Shown here one piece after another: positions 43,353 to 52,165 of a DNA stretch of 64,000 nucleotides (the first letter of the stretch is position 1; each line of letters starts with the position of its first letter). The stretch is taken from assembly GCF_020982545.1 (NCBI RefSeq), contig NZ_JAJKLK010000024.1, forward strand, positions 372,001 through 436,000. Direction: 5' to 3'. The translations under genes and the position numbers were made by a program. The notes under the pieces are model-generated. The model saw nothing but the letters and a program-made list of their open reading frames with translations, made no database searches and was not told the DNA's origin. The stretch is from Streptomyces sp. MNU76 (GTDB taxonomy: Bacteria > Actinomycetota > Actinomycetes > Streptomycetales > Streptomycetaceae).

Positions 43353-44999
43353 ATGGCCCCCCTGCACACACGACTGCTACGCCTCCTCACAGCCGCCGCG
43401 CTGACGCTCACCGCCTGCGTCACCGCCTCCGCCGGTTCGGTCGCCGAGGCCGCACCGGGCAGCCCCGCGCTCACCCCGCCCCTGGGCTGGAACAGTTGGA
43501 ACAGCTTCGGATGCGGGATCACCGAGGCGCAGGTCCGCCAGGCCGCCGACGCGATGGTGTCCTCCGGTATGAAGGACGCCGGCTACCAGTACGTCGTCGT
43601 CGACGACTGCTGGTTCGACCCGCAGCGTGACAGCGCGGGCAACCTCCGGGCCAACCCGACCAAGTTCCCCAGCGGCATGAAGGCGCTGGGCGACTACATC
43701 CACAGCAAGGGCCTGAAGTTCGGCATCTACCAGGCGCCCAACGAGAAGACGTGCGCCCAGGGCGTGGGCACCTACCCCGGCTCCACCGGCAGCAAGGGGC
43801 ACGAGGCACAGGACGCCGCCTCGTTCGCCTCATGGGGCGTGGACTACCTCAAGTACGACTGGTGCTCCGGCAGCGGCACCCTCAGCGAGCAGATCGCACA
43901 GTTCACCATGATGCGTGACGCCCTGCGCGCCACCGGGCGTCCGATCGTCTACAGCATCAACCCCAACAGCTTCCACGCCCCCACCGGAGCCTCCTACAAC
44001 TGGGGCCAGGTCGCCGACCTGTGGCGGACGACCGAGGACCTGCTCGACATCTGGCAGAACAACAACACCAACAGCTATCCGATGGGTGTCGGGAACGTCC
44101 TGGACATCACCGCGCCGCTGGCCGCGCAGTCGGGCCCAGGCCACTGGAACGACCCGGACATGCTGGTCGTCGGGCGTCCCGGGTTGTCGCTGACCGAGGC
44201 CCGCTCCCACTTCGCCCTGTGGTCGCTGCTCTCGGCTCCCCTCATGGCCGGCAATGACATCCGTACCATGTCCGCCGACGTGAGCGCGATCCTCCGCAAC
44301 CCCCGCCTGCTGGCGGTGAACCAGGACTCGCTGGGCGCGGGCGGGCGCCGGGTGCGCGACGACGGCGCCGCCGAGGTCTTCGCCAAGCGCCTGTCCGACG
44401 GCTCGGTCGCCGTGGGCCTGTTCAACCGGGGCGACAGCACCGCCACGATCACCACCAACGCCGCACAGGTCGGCCTCACCGGAGGGCCGTTCACCCTCAC
44501 CGACCTGTGGACCGGCGGCACTTCCAGCACGTCCGGTCAGGTCTCGGCGAGCGTCCCGGCGCACGGTGTCGCCGTGTTCAGGATGAGCGGCGGCAGCCCG
44601 CTGGCCTCCACCACCGCCCGCCTGCGCGGTACCGGATCCGGCCGCTGTCTGGATGTGGAAGGTGGGAGCACCGCGGCCGGGACGGCGACGCTGATCTGGG
44701 ACTGCCACACCGCCGCCAACCAGCTGTGGACCACCTGGGCCGGGGGTGAGATCCGCGTCTTCGGCGACAAGTGCCTGGATGCCAACAACCAGGGCACCAC
44801 CAACGGCACACAGGTCATCATCTGGCCCTGCAACGGCCAGAACAACCAGAAGTGGACCACGCAGGCCGACGGCTCGATCCGCAACGTCAACGCCGGACTG
44901 TGCCTCGACGCCAACGGGGGCGCCACCGCGAACGGGACCCGACTGATCCTTTGGACCTGCAACGGCCAGAACAACCAGAAGTGGACGTCTCTGGCGTAA
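43353..44999 (+). CDS. GH27 alpha-galactosidase with ricin-type lectin domain
   Basis: 548 residues from ATG 43353 (AGGAAGGA upstream). Signal peptide LLRLLTAAALTLTACVTAS (possible lipobox). GH27 catalytic domain: TPPLGWNSWNSFGCGITEA, VVDDCWFDPQRD, nucleophile Asp in YLKYDWCSG (about 167), acid/base Asp in HWNDPDMLVVG (about 266), then the antiparallel C-domain. Ricin trefoil about 422-548 with CLDVEGG, CLDANNQG, CLDANGG and repeated GQNNQKWT. Removes terminal alpha-galactose (or beta-L-arabinopyranose) from plant glycans. Probably co-transcribed with GH127; a terminator follows. Confidence 0.93.
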   Translation: MAPLHTRLLRLLTAAALTLTACVTASAGSVAEAAPGSPALTPPLGWNSWNSFGCGITEAQVRQAADAMVSSGMKDAGYQYVVVDDCWFDPQRDSAGNLRANPTKFPSGMKALGDYIHSKGLKFGIYQAPNEKTCAQGVGTYPGSTGSKGHEAQDAASFASWGVDYLKYDWCSGSGTLSEQIAQFTMMRDALRATGRPIVYSINPNSFHAPTGASYNWGQVADLWRTTEDLLDIWQNNNTNSYPMGVGNVLDITAPLAAQSGPGHWNDPDMLVVGRPGLSLTEARSHFALWSLLSAPLMAGNDIRTMSADVSAILRNPRLLAVNQDSLGAGGRRVRDDGAAEVFAKRLSDGSVAVGLFNRGDSTATITTNAAQVGLTGGPFTLTDLWTGGTSSTSGQVSASVPAHGVAVFRMSGGSPLASTTARLRGTGSGRCLDVEGGSTAAGTATLIWDCHTAANQLWTTWAGGEIRVFGDKCLDANNQGTTNGTQVIIWPCNGQNNQKWTTQADGSIRNVNAGLCLDANGGATANGTRLILWTCNGQNNQKWTSLA

Positions 45000-45051
45000 C
45001 CAGCCACCGGGTGCGCGGGGAGACCCCCGGCAGGGAGACCCGGCGGGAAGG

Positions 45052-45099
45052 GGGCAGCCCCACTGCAGCGTGCCTCGTGCCGCGCTGCGGGGGCTGCCC
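45052..45099 (+). terminator. terminator after the GH27 gene
   Basis: GGGCAGCCCC (45052-45061) pairs with GGGGCTGCCC (45090-45099), and inner TGCAGCG/CGCTGC extend the stem. It lies between the GH27 and the convergent deformylase gene. Confidence 0.75.
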
Positions 45100-45197
45100 T
45101 CCTCCACCGGAAGGAGGTGTGTACGGGCCGGCCCCCTGCGGCCGCCCCCTGCCCAGCCCTCGGAGACGCCGCAGACAGTCCACGACCTGACGAAGCA

Positions 45198-45857
45198 CTA
45201 CTGGTCGGGCAGGAGGAAGCCCAGCTCGCGTGCGGCCCTGGCCGGGGTCGGGTCGTTCCAGCGATCGGCCATCGTCTGGTTCGAGGAGAGGGAACGCAGT
45301 TCGGCGTGGTCGAGGTAGAGCGTGCCGTTGAGGTGGTCCGTCTCGTGCTGGACGATCCGGGCGGGCCACCCCGCGAACTCCTCGTCGACCGCCCGCCCGT
45401 GCTCGTCGAACGCCCGTAGCCGCACCTTGGCGTGCCGGGCCACCACTGCCTGCCAGCCCGGCACGCTCAGACAGCCTTCGTAGAACGCGTCACGGAACGA
45501 CCCGACGGCCTCGTACGCCGGATTGACCAGGACGCGGAACGGCTGCGGCACCCGGCCCCGAGCCAGCCGTACCTCCTCCGGAACCGGCGCGGGGTCCTCG
45601 ATCACCGCGATGCGCAGGGACACACCCACCTGGGGTGCGGCGAGGCCGACGCCCGGTGCCGCGTGCATGGTGGCGCGCAGGGCGGCCACGAAGCGGGCGA
45701 GGAGGCCCGGGTCCAGCTGGCCGTCGAAGGGCTCGGCGGTGCGGCGCAGCACCGGGGCGCCCGCGGCGACGATCGGCAGCGGCCCCTCGTGGGCGAGGAG
45801 TTCCTCGACCCGGTCGCTCAGGGGGCGGGACTCGGGACGGTCACGTTCGGAAGCCAT
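45198..45857 (-). CDS. def: peptide deformylase
   Basis: 219 residues from ATG 45857. All three metal motifs: GVGLAAPQVGVS, EGCLSVPG and the HETDH zinc helix (IVQHETDHLNGTLY). Removes the formyl group from nascent N-terminal Met. The N-terminal extension of about 40 residues before PVLRR is like the second deformylase paralogues of actinomycetes. Convergent with the GH27 gene. Confidence 0.95.
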   Translation of the reverse strand: MASERDRPESRPLSDRVEELLAHEGPLPIVAAGAPVLRRTAEPFDGQLDPGLLARFVAALRATMHAAPGVGLAAPQVGVSLRIAVIEDPAPVPEEVRLARGRVPQPFRVLVNPAYEAVGSFRDAFYEGCLSVPGWQAVVARHAKVRLRAFDEHGRAVDEEFAGWPARIVQHETDHLNGTLYLDHAELRSLSSNQTMADRWNDPTPARAARELGFLLPDQ

Positions 45858-46055
45858 CGGGCCAGGATGCCAACCGTGTGCGCGCGACGCGAGGCGGCTC
45901 TCGCACGACTGCCCGCGCGACCGCCCTTCTCGGCGGCGGCGCGGGACCGGCACCCCATCATGTGACCCACGTCACAGAAGATGCCGGGAACTCGGAGCCC
46001 GCGCGCCCCGACTACTGAACCGCCACGACGTCCCCGCATCCCGGAGCATCCGCCG

Positions 46056-47465
46056 ATGACCATCGCCCCCTCGACCGAGACGGACGAGTCCCAGAAACCC
46101 CTCGCCAAGCCGGACGGCTCACCGAGGGGCTGGGCCGCGCTCCGGCCGCTCGTCCTGCGGCTGCACTTCTACGCGGGCGTCCTCGTCGCCCCGTTCCTAC
46201 TGGTCGCCGCCCTGACCGGCGGGTTGTACGCCGCCTCGTTCTCCGTCGAGGACATCGTCTACGCGGACCGGACGACCGTCGCGAAGGTGGGCGAGGAGAA
46301 GCTGCCGATCTCCAAGCAGGTGGCCGCCGCCCGCGAGGCGCACCCGGAGGGCGAGATCGCCGCCGTACGGCCGTCCCCGGAGGACGACGCGACGACCAGG
46401 GTGATGCTGACGGGCGTCGAGGGCATCGACGAGGCCGACACCCTCGCGGTGTTCGTCGATCCGTACACGGCCCAGGTGCGCGGGGCGTTGGAGCAGTACG
46501 GCTCCACGGGCGCGCTGCCGGTGCGGACCTGGATCGACAAGTTCCACGCCAATCTCCACCTCGGCGAGCCCGGCCGCCTCTACAGCGAACTCGCCGCCAG
46601 TTGGCTGTGGGTCATCTCGGGCGGTGGCCTGGTGCTCTGGTTCGCCCGCAGCCGCGCCCAGCGCAAGGTGCGCGGCACCTCCGGCCGCCGTCGCACCCTG
46701 GGTCTGCACGGCACGGTGGGCGTCTGGGCGGCCCTCGGGTTCTTCTTCCTCTCGGCGACCGGCCTGACCTGGTCCACGTACGCGGGCGCCAACATCGAGG
46801 TCCTGCGTACCGAACTCCATCAGGCGACGCCGACCGTGTCCGCCGCGGCGGGCGACCACGGCGACCACGGGGGCGGTTCGACGGGCGAAGGGGCGGCCGC
46901 GGAGGGCGACCTGGACAGGATCCTGGCCGCCGCGCGTGCCGAGGGCCTCGGCGACCCGGTGGAGATCGTGCCGCCCGCCGACGCGTCCTCGGCGTACGTG
47001 GTCAAGCAGGTCCAGCGCAGCTGGCCCACCAAGCAGGACGCGGTGGCCGTGGACCCGGCGACCGCCGAGGTCACCGACACCCTTCGGTTCGCCGACTTCC
47101 CGATCCTCGCCAAGCTGTCCCGCTGGGGCATCGACGCCCACACCGGTGTCCTGTTCGGCCTCGCCAACCAGCTCCTGCTGATGGCGCTCGCGGCCTCCCT
47201 GGTCGTGCTGATCGTCTGGGGCTACCGCATGTGGTGGCAGCGCGGCCGTGCCTCGTCCTTCGGGCGCCCGCTCCCGCGCGGCGCCTGGCAGCACGTACCG
47301 CCCCAGCTCCTCGTCCCCGCCCTCGCCGTCGTCGCGGTCCTCGGCTACTTCGTGCCCCTGCTCGGCATCCCTTTGGCGGCGTTCATCGCGGTGGACGTCG
47401 TCCTGGGCGAGGTGGCCCACCGGCGCGGCAAGCGGTCGTACGGCGGCCGGGTGGAGGCGAAGTAG
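46056..47465 (+). CDS. PepSY-associated transmembrane protein (PiuB-like)
   Basis: 469 residues from ATG 46056. Four or five membrane helices: LHFYAGVLVAPFLLVAALTG near 33-52, SWLWVISGGGLVLWF, HGTVGVWAALGFFFLSATG, LANQLLLMALAASLVVLIV and LLVPALAVVAVLGYFVPLL. Two extracytoplasmic PepSY regions contain conserved His (FHANLHLGEPGR, WGIDAHTGVLFG) that could bind haem or metal. The central loop HGDHGGG is His-rich. Family members act in iron/siderophore uptake. Adjacent MarR genes are convergent. Confidence 0.88.
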   Translation: MTIAPSTETDESQKPLAKPDGSPRGWAALRPLVLRLHFYAGVLVAPFLLVAALTGGLYAASFSVEDIVYADRTTVAKVGEEKLPISKQVAAAREAHPEGEIAAVRPSPEDDATTRVMLTGVEGIDEADTLAVFVDPYTAQVRGALEQYGSTGALPVRTWIDKFHANLHLGEPGRLYSELAASWLWVISGGGLVLWFARSRAQRKVRGTSGRRRTLGLHGTVGVWAALGFFFLSATGLTWSTYAGANIEVLRTELHQATPTVSAAAGDHGDHGGGSTGEGAAAEGDLDRILAAARAEGLGDPVEIVPPADASSAYVVKQVQRSWPTKQDAVAVDPATAEVTDTLRFADFPILAKLSRWGIDAHTGVLFGLANQLLLMALAASLVVLIVWGYRMWWQRGRASSFGRPLPRGAWQHVPPQLLVPALAVVAVLGYFVPLLGIPLAAFIAVDVVLGEVAHRRGKRSYGGRVEAK

Positions 47466-47474
47466 CGGTCGGGC

Positions 47475-47924
47475 TCACTTCATCGCGGCCAGCTCGGCGT
47501 TGGCGCGTTCGGTGATGAGGGCCAGCGTGCGACCGGCGGCGGCCAGTTCCTCGGCCGGGATGTCGGCGTAGATCCGGGCGGAGATCGGTGCCGTCTCGGC
47601 GACGGACCTGCTGTGGGCCTCCTGCCCGGCGTCCGTCATCCTGAGCCGGGACGGCCGCGTGGGGTCCGCCTCCAAGAGCCGCGCGGCGACCAACTCCTCG
47701 ACCACGGCCCGTATCTCGGCCTTCTCGGCCTTGAGCGAGTCGACGACCTGGTCCACGAGGGCCTCGCGGTCGAGCGGTTCGTCGGAGCCCGCGACGGCCC
47801 GCAGGGCCAGCGACTGCTGGAACGTCAGACCGTGTCGGGCCAGGACCTTCTCCAGCACCCCGCGGGCGGCGTAGTGGGCGAGGCCGACGACCCGGGAGTT
47901 GAGGACGGGGGCGGTGGTGGTCAT
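47475..47924 (-). CDS. MarR-like winged-helix protein
   Basis: 149 residues, starting inside the stop of the upstream MarR gene (ATGA). MarR-like arrangement: GLTFQQSLALRAVAG, REALVDQVVDSLKAEKAEI and wing PTRPSRLRMTDAGQEAHSR, but the recognition helix is unusually acidic. Terminal helices AELAAMK. Translational coupling with a second MarR suggests a heterodimer or a cascade. Confidence 0.8.
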   Translation of the reverse strand: MTTTAPVLNSRVVGLAHYAARGVLEKVLARHGLTFQQSLALRAVAGSDEPLDREALVDQVVDSLKAEKAEIRAVVEELVAARLLEADPTRPSRLRMTDAGQEAHSRSVAETAPISARIYADIPAEELAAAGRTLALITERANAELAAMK

Positions 47925-48421
47925 GGTTGCTCCTTCTCGTGTTCCTGTGCGGTGGAGGGGGCGAGCGATACGTCGAGCGGTACGTCGAGCAGGGTGGTCA
48001 GCTCGCGGGTGAACTCTCGGGTCCGGGCACCGTCGAGCCCGCCGAGCGGTTCCAGCAACTGATCCATCAATGCCTGGACGACATCGATCGCGCGCCGGGT
48101 GACCTCACGCCCCTGCTCGGTGAGCGCGAGCTGCACGGCGCGGGGATCGCGGGGGTCCCGGGTGCGTTCGAGAAGTCCGGCGGTCTCCAGGGCGCGGGCC
48201 AGCTTGGAGACGTACAGGGCCTCCAGGCCGGTGTGGTCCGCGAGTTGCCGCTGACTGGGCCGCAGTCCGTCCCGGTGCATGCCGTACAACGACGCCACCA
48301 GCGCGTACTGCGCGTGCGTCAGCCCCAGCGGAGCGAGCGCGCGGTCGACCGCGACCCGCCACTTCATGGACAGGCGCCAGACGAGAAATCCGGGCGTCGC
48401 GCCCTCGATGACCGAACTCAT
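47921..48421 (-). CDS. MarR-family regulator
   Basis: 166 residues. Winged HTH: LTHAQYALVASLYGMHRDG, SQRQLADHTGLEALYVSKL and the wing DPRDPRAVQLALTEQGREV. Divergent from the pirin gene; a perfect 17-nt palindrome 15-31 nt upstream is its likely operator and would control both itself and pirin. Confidence 0.9.
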   Translation of the reverse strand: MSSVIEGATPGFLVWRLSMKWRVAVDRALAPLGLTHAQYALVASLYGMHRDGLRPSQRQLADHTGLEALYVSKLARALETAGLLERTRDPRDPRAVQLALTEQGREVTRRAIDVVQALMDQLLEPLGGLDGARTREFTRELTTLLDVPLDVSLAPSTAQEHEKEQP

Positions 48422-48435
48422 GACAGATACCGTAC

Positions 48436-48452
48436 ATGGCTACTATAGCCAT
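48436..48452. promoter_or_regulatory. MarR operator between regulator and pirin genes
   Basis: ATGGCTACTATAGCCAT: perfect 7-nt arms ATGGCTA/TAGCCAT with a CTA centre, followed at once by a third ATGGCTAG half-site. Confidence 0.65.
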
Positions 48453-48577
48453 GGCTAGTAAATGTGACCGCCTTGCGGGAAAGGCGGCCGTACGGTCGCC
48501 GCGGTCGGCCCTGCCCGCGCCCATGGAGTGCCGGGGGACGACTGACGGCGTGAGCCGGACGGGGCTAGGTTGGGGGC

Positions 48578-49543
48578 ATGAGCAATCTTGATCGCGAGGC
48601 GGTGCCCGCGGTGTGCGGCGGCCGGGGCTTCGTGGTGGCCGAGCCGGTTCGTGAACTCCTCAGCCCCCGCCGGGTGAAGCTCGGCGAGTCCACCGAGGTG
48701 CGGCGCCTGCTGCCCAACCTGGGCCGCCGCATGGTGGGCGCGTGGGCCTTCGTCGATCACTACGGCCCCGACGACATCGCCGACGAGCCCGGCATGCAGG
48801 TGCCGCCGCATCCGCACATGGGTCTGCAGACGGTCAGTTGGCTGCACCAGGGCGAGGTGCTGCACCGCGACTCCACGGGCAGCCTCCAGACCATCCGCCC
48901 CCGCGAGCTGGGCCTGATGACCTCCGGCCGGGCGATCAGTCACTCGGAGGAGAGCCCGAAGTCGCACGCCCGCTTTCTGCACGGCGCCCAGCTCTGGGTG
49001 GCGCTGCCGGACGGCCACCGGCACACCGACCCGCGCTTCGAGCACCACGCCGAACTGCCCGTCGTCACGGCGGCCGGCCTGAGCGCGACCCTCATCCTCG
49101 GCAGCCTGGACGGCGCGACCTCGCCCGGTACGACGTTCACGCCGATCGTCGGTGCCGACCTCACGCTCACGCCGGGCGCCGACCTGCGCCTGCCTCTCGA
49201 ACCCGACTTCGAGTACGCGGTCCTGTCCATGTCCGGCGAGGCCCACGTGGACGGCGTCCCCGTCCTCCCCGGCTCCATGCTCTACCTCGGCTGCGGCCGC
49301 ACGGAACTCCCCCTGCGCACCGACGCACACGCCTCTTTGATGCTCCTCGGCGGCGAGCCGTTCGAGGAGGAGTTGATCATGTTCTGGAACTGGATCGGAC
49401 GGTCGCAGGAGGAGATCGAACAGGCCCGTCAGGACTGGATGGAAGGCTCCCGGTTCGGTGAGGTGAAGGGCTACGACGGGGATCCACTGCCCGCGCCGGC
49501 ACTGCCGCCGGTGCCGTTGAAGCCGCGGGGAAGAGTGCGCTGA
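48578..49543 (+). CDS. pirin family protein
   Basis: 321 residues. Bicupin fold with the N-terminal metal-binding motif PPHPHMGLQTVSWLHQGEV and HSEESPKSHARFLHGAQLW; three His and a Glu can ligate Fe(II). Pirins act as quercetinases or redox-sensing cofactors. A C-terminal acidic tail is typical. Divergent from the MarR pair, which probably regulates it; oxidative or phenolic stress is the plausible inducer. Confidence 0.92.
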   Translation: MSNLDREAVPAVCGGRGFVVAEPVRELLSPRRVKLGESTEVRRLLPNLGRRMVGAWAFVDHYGPDDIADEPGMQVPPHPHMGLQTVSWLHQGEVLHRDSTGSLQTIRPRELGLMTSGRAISHSEESPKSHARFLHGAQLWVALPDGHRHTDPRFEHHAELPVVTAAGLSATLILGSLDGATSPGTTFTPIVGADLTLTPGADLRLPLEPDFEYAVLSMSGEAHVDGVPVLPGSMLYLGCGRTELPLRTDAHASLMLLGGEPFEEELIMFWNWIGRSQEEIEQARQDWMEGSRFGEVKGYDGDPLPAPALPPVPLKPRGRVR

Positions 49544-49645
49544 CCTGCGGAAACTCGTCAGCTCTACGGGGTGGCTGTCTGTGGGTGGCCGTGGCAGGAC
49601 TCTTGCTGACCGAATGCCGACTTTGCTGACGACCCGTCAGGCCCT

Positions 49646-50588
49646 AGGGTGCGTTTTGAAAGTGCTGGTCACAGCCACTCGTTGATGGCTGCGACCAGCA
49701 CCGTCGCTTCGTAACGGACGGCGAGCTTGTCGTATCTCGTGGCGACCGCACGGTGCCGTTTCAGGCGATTGATTCCGCACTCCACTGCGTGGCGCTGCTT
49801 GTAGTCGTCCTTGTCGAACTTCCACGGGCGTCCGCCGTGGGAACCGCGTTTCTTGCGGTTGGCGATCTGGTCGCGCTTCTCCGGGATCGTGCAGCGGATG
49901 CCACGTTTGCGCAGGTAGGTGCGGTTCGCGCGGGAGCCGTACGCCTTGTCGGCACGCACCTTGTCCGGCCGGGTGCGCGGGCGGCCAGGCCCGAGCCGGG
50001 GCACCCGGATACGGCCCAGGACCACCTGGAACTGTGGGGAGTCCCCGCGCTGGCCGGCCGTGATGACCAGGGCCATCGGCTTCTGGGCCTGCTCGACCGC
50101 CAGGTGCAACTTGGTGGTCAGCCCGCCCCGGGACCGTCCGAGCCCGTGGTCGTCGGGCTCGGTGAACACACCGCCTGGCGGCTCGATCTGCAGATCCCCT
50201 TTTTGCGGGCACCGGCCGCATGCTGGTGGGCGCGGGCGATGGTCGAGTCCACCGAGACGTCCCAGGTGATCAGTCCCTCGGCGTCGGCCCGGGCCTGGAG
50301 CTGCTCGAAGATGCGGTGCCAGGTGCCGTCCCGCTGCCAGCGCCGGAACAGGCCGTAGACCGTTTCCCACGGGCCGTACCGCTCGGGCACGTCCCGCCAC
50401 GGAGCACCTGCGCGGGTGCGCCAGCGTATGCCGTCTATCAACTGCCGCTTGGTGTGCACCGGTGGCCGGCCAGGCTTCTTGCCGACCGGGAGCAAGGGCT
50501 CCAGCTTCGCCCACTGCGCATTCGTCAGATCATGCCGTCCCACAAAGTGGATCTTGACACATCAAGATCCACTTCTGAAACGCACCCT
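49646..50588 (-). mobile_element. IS5-family insertion sequence
   Basis: 943 bp bounded by imperfect terminal inverted repeats starting GGGTGCGTTT (left, 49646) and its complement ending at 50588 (AAACGCACCC). Flanked by TA on both sides (49644-49645 and 50589-50590), matching a 2-bp target duplication or the YTAR target of IS5 relatives. Encodes one transposase in two frames. Inserted downstream of pirin. Confidence 0.85.
49669..50543 (-). CDS. IS5-family transposase (programmed -1 frameshift)
   Basis: Two overlapping frames. Frame A from GTG/ATG 50543 has LTNAQWAKLEPLLPVGKKP, the DDE first Asp region TWDVSVDSTIARAHQHAAG and ends soon after. The second frame supplies GDLQIEPPGG, HGLGRSRGGLTTKLHLAVE, VRADKAYGSRANRTYLRKR (second Asp region) and HAVECGINRLKRHRAVATR (Glu region, Y-x2-R-like). 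A run of five A then four G (A-AAA-AAG-type slippery site) in CGC-AAA-AAG-GGG lets a -1 slip join them into 291 residues, the usual size. Complete, so possibly active. Confidence 0.85.
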
Positions 50589-51351
50589 AGCGGGGGCCTC
50601 TTTTCCCAGCTGTGCGGCCTTCGGAGGCGTTTGCAGGTTCGGTGGCGTCCGGACCGATGCTGACCTGGCTGGCGGTCGAGTCAGGCGTGGTGGAGGGACG
50701 GCGTCGCTCACGCTGCCTCCTTGTTGAGGTTCCACAAATTCCGTTGCCGCCGCTGTCTCCCGGCAGCGCCGCTTGCGTCCGATCCGAGTATCACGCCTGC
50801 TGACCTGCAAAAGAAGGGGGACAGAGGCAGCCCGCAGTGCGTTGGCCCGTGACTGGTCCGGATCTTGGATCTTGGATCTGGAGGGATCTGCGGGCTTGGC
50901 CCCTGCCGTAGGTGAGATCGGATAGCACTGGCCAGGCGCCACGCCCGGCCAGTACGGAATCTGGATGGGTTCCGGTCCCGGAGGGCTACGTCGTCCTGTA
51001 GTTGTCCATGTGGTGGCGCGGACCTGCACTTATGCAGCTGCATTCGTTGCTGACCTGCGTAGATGCGTCATTCGCGGCGCTTCAGGTTCGTGCCGTTGAT
51101 GCGGCCGATCCTCCCCACGCGCTCCCCAGCCGCCGCGGATACTCCCCAGGGAGAACCGACGTCACCAGCGGCGACAACACAGACCGTGGCCCAAAGCAGG
51201 CGAGAGACCCGGCCGCCCGTCCCTCGCACCGGAACGGGGGCGGAGGGACAACGGGCACCTCGACAGCTGCATCGGTCGGCAGAACTACCCGAGCATGCCC
51301 GTTGATCACGCTGCCGCACCGGGAAACTCCAAGATCCCCGACAGAGTCAAG
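50589..51351. other. gene-poor stretch after the IS
   Basis: No convincing gene on either strand. The decamer GCTGACCTGC recurs at about 49541, 50799 and 51049, and GGTCCGGATCTTGG occurs near 50852 and 51386, hinting at old mobile-element or duplication debris. Confidence 0.5.
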
Positions 51352-51483
51352 CTACGGGACGTGGGCGGACTCTGGCCCGCGCATGGTCCGGATCTTGGTT
51401 GTGAGGAGGTGCGGCAAGCGAGCTGCGAAGGCGTCACCGTCCTCGACCTCGAACGACGCAACGAAGCCGTCGGCGGATGTCAC
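51352..51483 (-). CDS. possible 43-residue protein
   Basis: GTG 51483 opens MTSADGFVASFEVEDGDAF, then AARLPHLLTTKIRTMRGPE, ending SAHVP. Amino-acid composition looks protein-like (alternating hydrophobic pattern, no Arg/Pro runs), but a matching ribosome site is absent and the family is not recognised. It may be the last part of a lost gene. Confidence 0.3.
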   Translation of the reverse strand: MTSADGFVASFEVEDGDAFAARLPHLLTTKIRTMRGPESAHVP

Positions 51484-51567
51484 CAATCCGTAAGGCCCCG
51501 CCCTCCTGTCCGCTAGAGCCGCGACGAACTACGCTCGCCAACGGTCCCGACCTCACAGGAGTTCTCC

Positions 51568-52158
51568 TTGCATGCCCGTATCCTCCTCCCGGCCGCCCTC
51601 GCCGCTGCTCTTCTCACCCTGACCGCATGCGGCTCGGGCGACGGCTCCGCGTCCGCCGGCGCCGCAAGGACCTCCCCGTCGAAGGCGTCTTCCCCCGCGC
51701 AGTCGCCAGCCGACTCCTACGACGGCGGCAGCGGGTCGCAGGGTGTGAAGGTGCCCGAGGCGCTGGACTTCTCCGCGACCACGGTGGACGGCAAGCCGTT
51801 CGACGCGAAGACGCTCGCGGGCAAGCCCACGGTGCTGTGGTTCTGGGCGCCCTGGTGCCCCACGTGCAAGGGGCAGGCCGCCGAGACCGCCAAGGTCGCC
51901 GCCGACTACCAGGGCAAGGCGAACGTCGTCGGCGTCGCGGGCCTGGACAAGAACGCCGCCATGCGCGGCTTCGTCGCCGACACCGGTGCCGGCTCGTTCC
52001 CCCACCTGTCCGACGAGAAGGGCGAGGTGTGGAAGCGGTTCGAGGTGACCCAGCAGAGCCACTACGTGATCCTCGACCAGACCGGAAAGACCGTCTACGA
52101 GGGCGTCCTCCCCGGCGGCAAGGGGCTGGCGGCAAAGGTCGCCGCCGTCACCGGCTGA
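51568..52158 (+). CDS. TlpA-like thioredoxin lipoprotein
   Basis: 196 residues from TTG 51568 with AGGAG 7 nt upstream. Lipoprotein signal with lipobox LTAC (Cys about 21), a Ser-rich linker, then a TlpA/ResA fold: FSATTVDGKPFDAKTLAGK, active site WFWAPWCPTCKGQ (WCPTC about 94-98), and FPHLSDEKGEVWKRFEV with cis-Pro loop QQSHYVILDQTGKTVYEG. Extracytoplasmic thiol-disulfide oxidoreductase. A CcdA-type electron donor gene starts 7 nt downstream. Confidence 0.92.
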   Translation: MHARILLPAALAAALLTLTACGSGDGSASAGAARTSPSKASSPAQSPADSYDGGSGSQGVKVPEALDFSATTVDGKPFDAKTLAGKPTVLWFWAPWCPTCKGQAAETAKVAADYQGKANVVGVAGLDKNAAMRGFVADTGAGSFPHLSDEKGEVWKRFEVTQQSHYVILDQTGKTVYEGVLPGGKGLAAKVAAVTG

Positions 52159-52165
52159 CCCCGCC

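Noticed and set aside
51475..51491. CTTACG-GATTG-GTGACA similar to the regulon box
   Set aside because: Second half mismatched, lies across a putative start codon and has no matching promoter geometry; probably chance.
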